A stretch of DNA of 6,629 nt from an uncultured Bacilli bacterium (GTDB taxonomy: Bacteria > Bacillota_I > Bacilli_A > RF39 > UBA660): contig CATKYP010000047.1 in assembly GCA_949840855.1 (NCBI GenBank), positions 1 to 6,629 on the forward strand, given 5' to 3'. Below the pieces are notes generated by a model. That model worked only from the letters and a program-made list of their open reading frames with translations. It made no database searches and was not told where the DNA came from. The position numbers and the translations under genes are program-made. The number at the start of each line of letters is the position of its first letter. Position 1 is the stretch's first letter. Positions 6,082 to 6,629 of this stretch are shown here, in pieces.

Positions 6082-6133
6082 AATTTAATAATATCAGAGA
6101 TTATAAAGGAAACTTTAATATATATCGAAATAG

Positions 6134-6421
6134 TTGATACACTCCAGACATAAGAGAGGAGTTTCAAAATGCTATGTAGTAGAAAGTAGTATAGTATATC
6201 AGCCTAATGGGAAAAATAAAATAATTCATAAAGTAGTGTTCCCTTTTAAAGATATTTCATGCTTGAGAACTTCACTTATGAATGGTGAAAAAGATATTGG
6301 TGAAGAAATGATTCTTTCGTATGATAGTTGGAGTTGCCTTTTATTTAAGAATGCAGATGAAGTTACAGATTTGTTTGATTCATATGAAGAAGCTAAAGAT
6401 ATTGCAGAAGAAAAGAACTAA
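6134..6421 (+). CDS. Small hypothetical protein, start uncertain (possible 5' frameshift)
   Basis: I do not recognise this protein. The frame is open from 6134, just after an in-frame TAG at 6131, to the TAA at 6419-6421 (at most 95 aa). The convincing part starts at CYVVESSIVYQ (6170 onward). It alternates like a small beta-sheet protein and ends in a helical acidic tail (SYEEAKDIAEEKN), with no signal peptide or membrane segment. The start is a problem. The only in-frame start codon before the conserved-looking part is TTG at 6134, which has no nearby ribosome site. A strong ribosome site, AGAGAGGAG (6153-6161), is 7 nt from an ATG at 6169 in another frame that stops after six codons. Loss of two bases at that ATG (ATGTGC becoming ATGC) would explain this, as would use of TTG. 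It may be functional or recently broken. Confidence 0.55.
   Translation: MIHSRHKRGVSKCYVVESSIVYQPNGKNKIIHKVVFPFKDISCLRTSLMNGEKDIGEEMILSYDSWSCLLFKNADEVTDLFDSYEEAKDIAEEKN
6153..6171 (+). promoter_or_regulatory. Ribosome site and ATG out of frame with the small ORF
   Basis: AGAGAGGAG (6153-6161) sits 7 nt before ATG (6169-6171), ideal geometry, but this frame encodes only MLCSRK before TAG. GGAGT (6158-6162) can also pair with ACTCC (6141-6145), which could partly hide the site. The pairing is short and its role is only a suggestion. Confidence 0.4.
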
Positions 6422-6448
6422 GAATACAAACGTAACATAATATTTTAA

Positions 6449-6629
6449 GTATCTTCAAAAAACGAAAATAGGAAAGAAAAATTAGAAATATTAAGGAAGG
6501 ATTTTAGACAAAGATTAGAATTATGCTATTTATTAGAAAAATTAGTATTAGAGGTGGATTTATGTCAAGTTTTTAGACACATTTTTTCGAACAAATTCAT
6601 CGCATTTACTTTTATTCCAATTTCCTTTT
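6449..6629 (+). other. Unassigned right-end segment with a start-less open frame
   Basis: No gene is convincing here. A plus-strand frame stays open for about 60 codons from 6449 to the window edge and reads like a charged helical segment (for example KDFRQRLELCYLLEKLVLE), but it has no ATG, GTG or TTG near its beginning or any ribosome site. On the minus strand two short frames enter from the edge and stop at 6560-6562 and 6565-6567. They could be the C-terminus of a gene lying beyond the window. A gene remnant, an edge fragment or chance are all possible. Confidence 0.2.

Noticed and set aside
6104..6117. Hairpin TAAAG-gaaa-CTTTA after mutM as a terminator
   Set aside because: Only five mostly A-T pairs and no U-tract behind it; too weak to call.
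6169..6189. A six-codon leader peptide (MLCSRK) regulating the small ORF
   Set aside because: It has a good ribosome site, but there is no attenuator structure or regulatory codon run. A start-region frameshift is the simpler reading.
1..6629. CRISPR array, tRNA or rRNA genes, insertion sequence, recoded TGA
   Set aside because: No spaced repeats, cloverleaf, rRNA segment or full transposase was seen, and no conserved Trp position in the recognised proteins is encoded by TGA.

Overview
This is an AT-rich (roughly 27% GC in the coding parts) bacterial window. It reads with the standard code: Trp is TGG and no in-frame TGA needs to be read as Trp. AGA, AUA and UUA codons dominate and Shine-Dalgarno sites are strong, which together suggest a low-GC Bacillota/Mollicutes-related bacterium (for example a gut Bacilli lineage). 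The species cannot be named from this sequence.

Layout, left to right. Positions 1-300 hold a promoter, a GC-enriched (about 42%) structured non-coding RNA of about 190 nt with a strong intrinsic terminator, and a second promoter starting inside the terminator's T-run. Next comes a translationally coupled pair: an unrecognised 270-aa protein (323-1135) and the tRNA t6A37-cyclising enzyme TcdA/YrvM (1135-1818). A LexA-family repressor (1828-2436) converges on tcdA. It is transcribed divergently from polA (2626-5247), which is coupled to mutM/fpg (5260-6081). The right end carries a small unrecognised ORF with an awkward start (about 6134-6421) and about 200 bp with no confident gene.

How the genes fit together. 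polA and mutM form a repair unit: MutM excises 8-oxoguanine and cuts the strand, and Pol I fills the gap and removes the 5' flap. lexA faces them across a 189-bp intergenic region that carries two perfect inverted repeats. One lies inside the lexA promoter, where an autoregulatory operator would be expected.

Most worth attention. (1) The structured RNA, whose 5' end can pair either locally or with the terminator region, so it could be a switch or a 6S-like RNA. (2) The LexA protein, in which the catalytic Ser is Asp and the Ala-Gly cleavage site is Met-Gly in a shortened linker, so it should not self-cleave. (3) The unknown protein coupled to tcdA. Everything here is from reading the sequence; no searches or folding programs were run.
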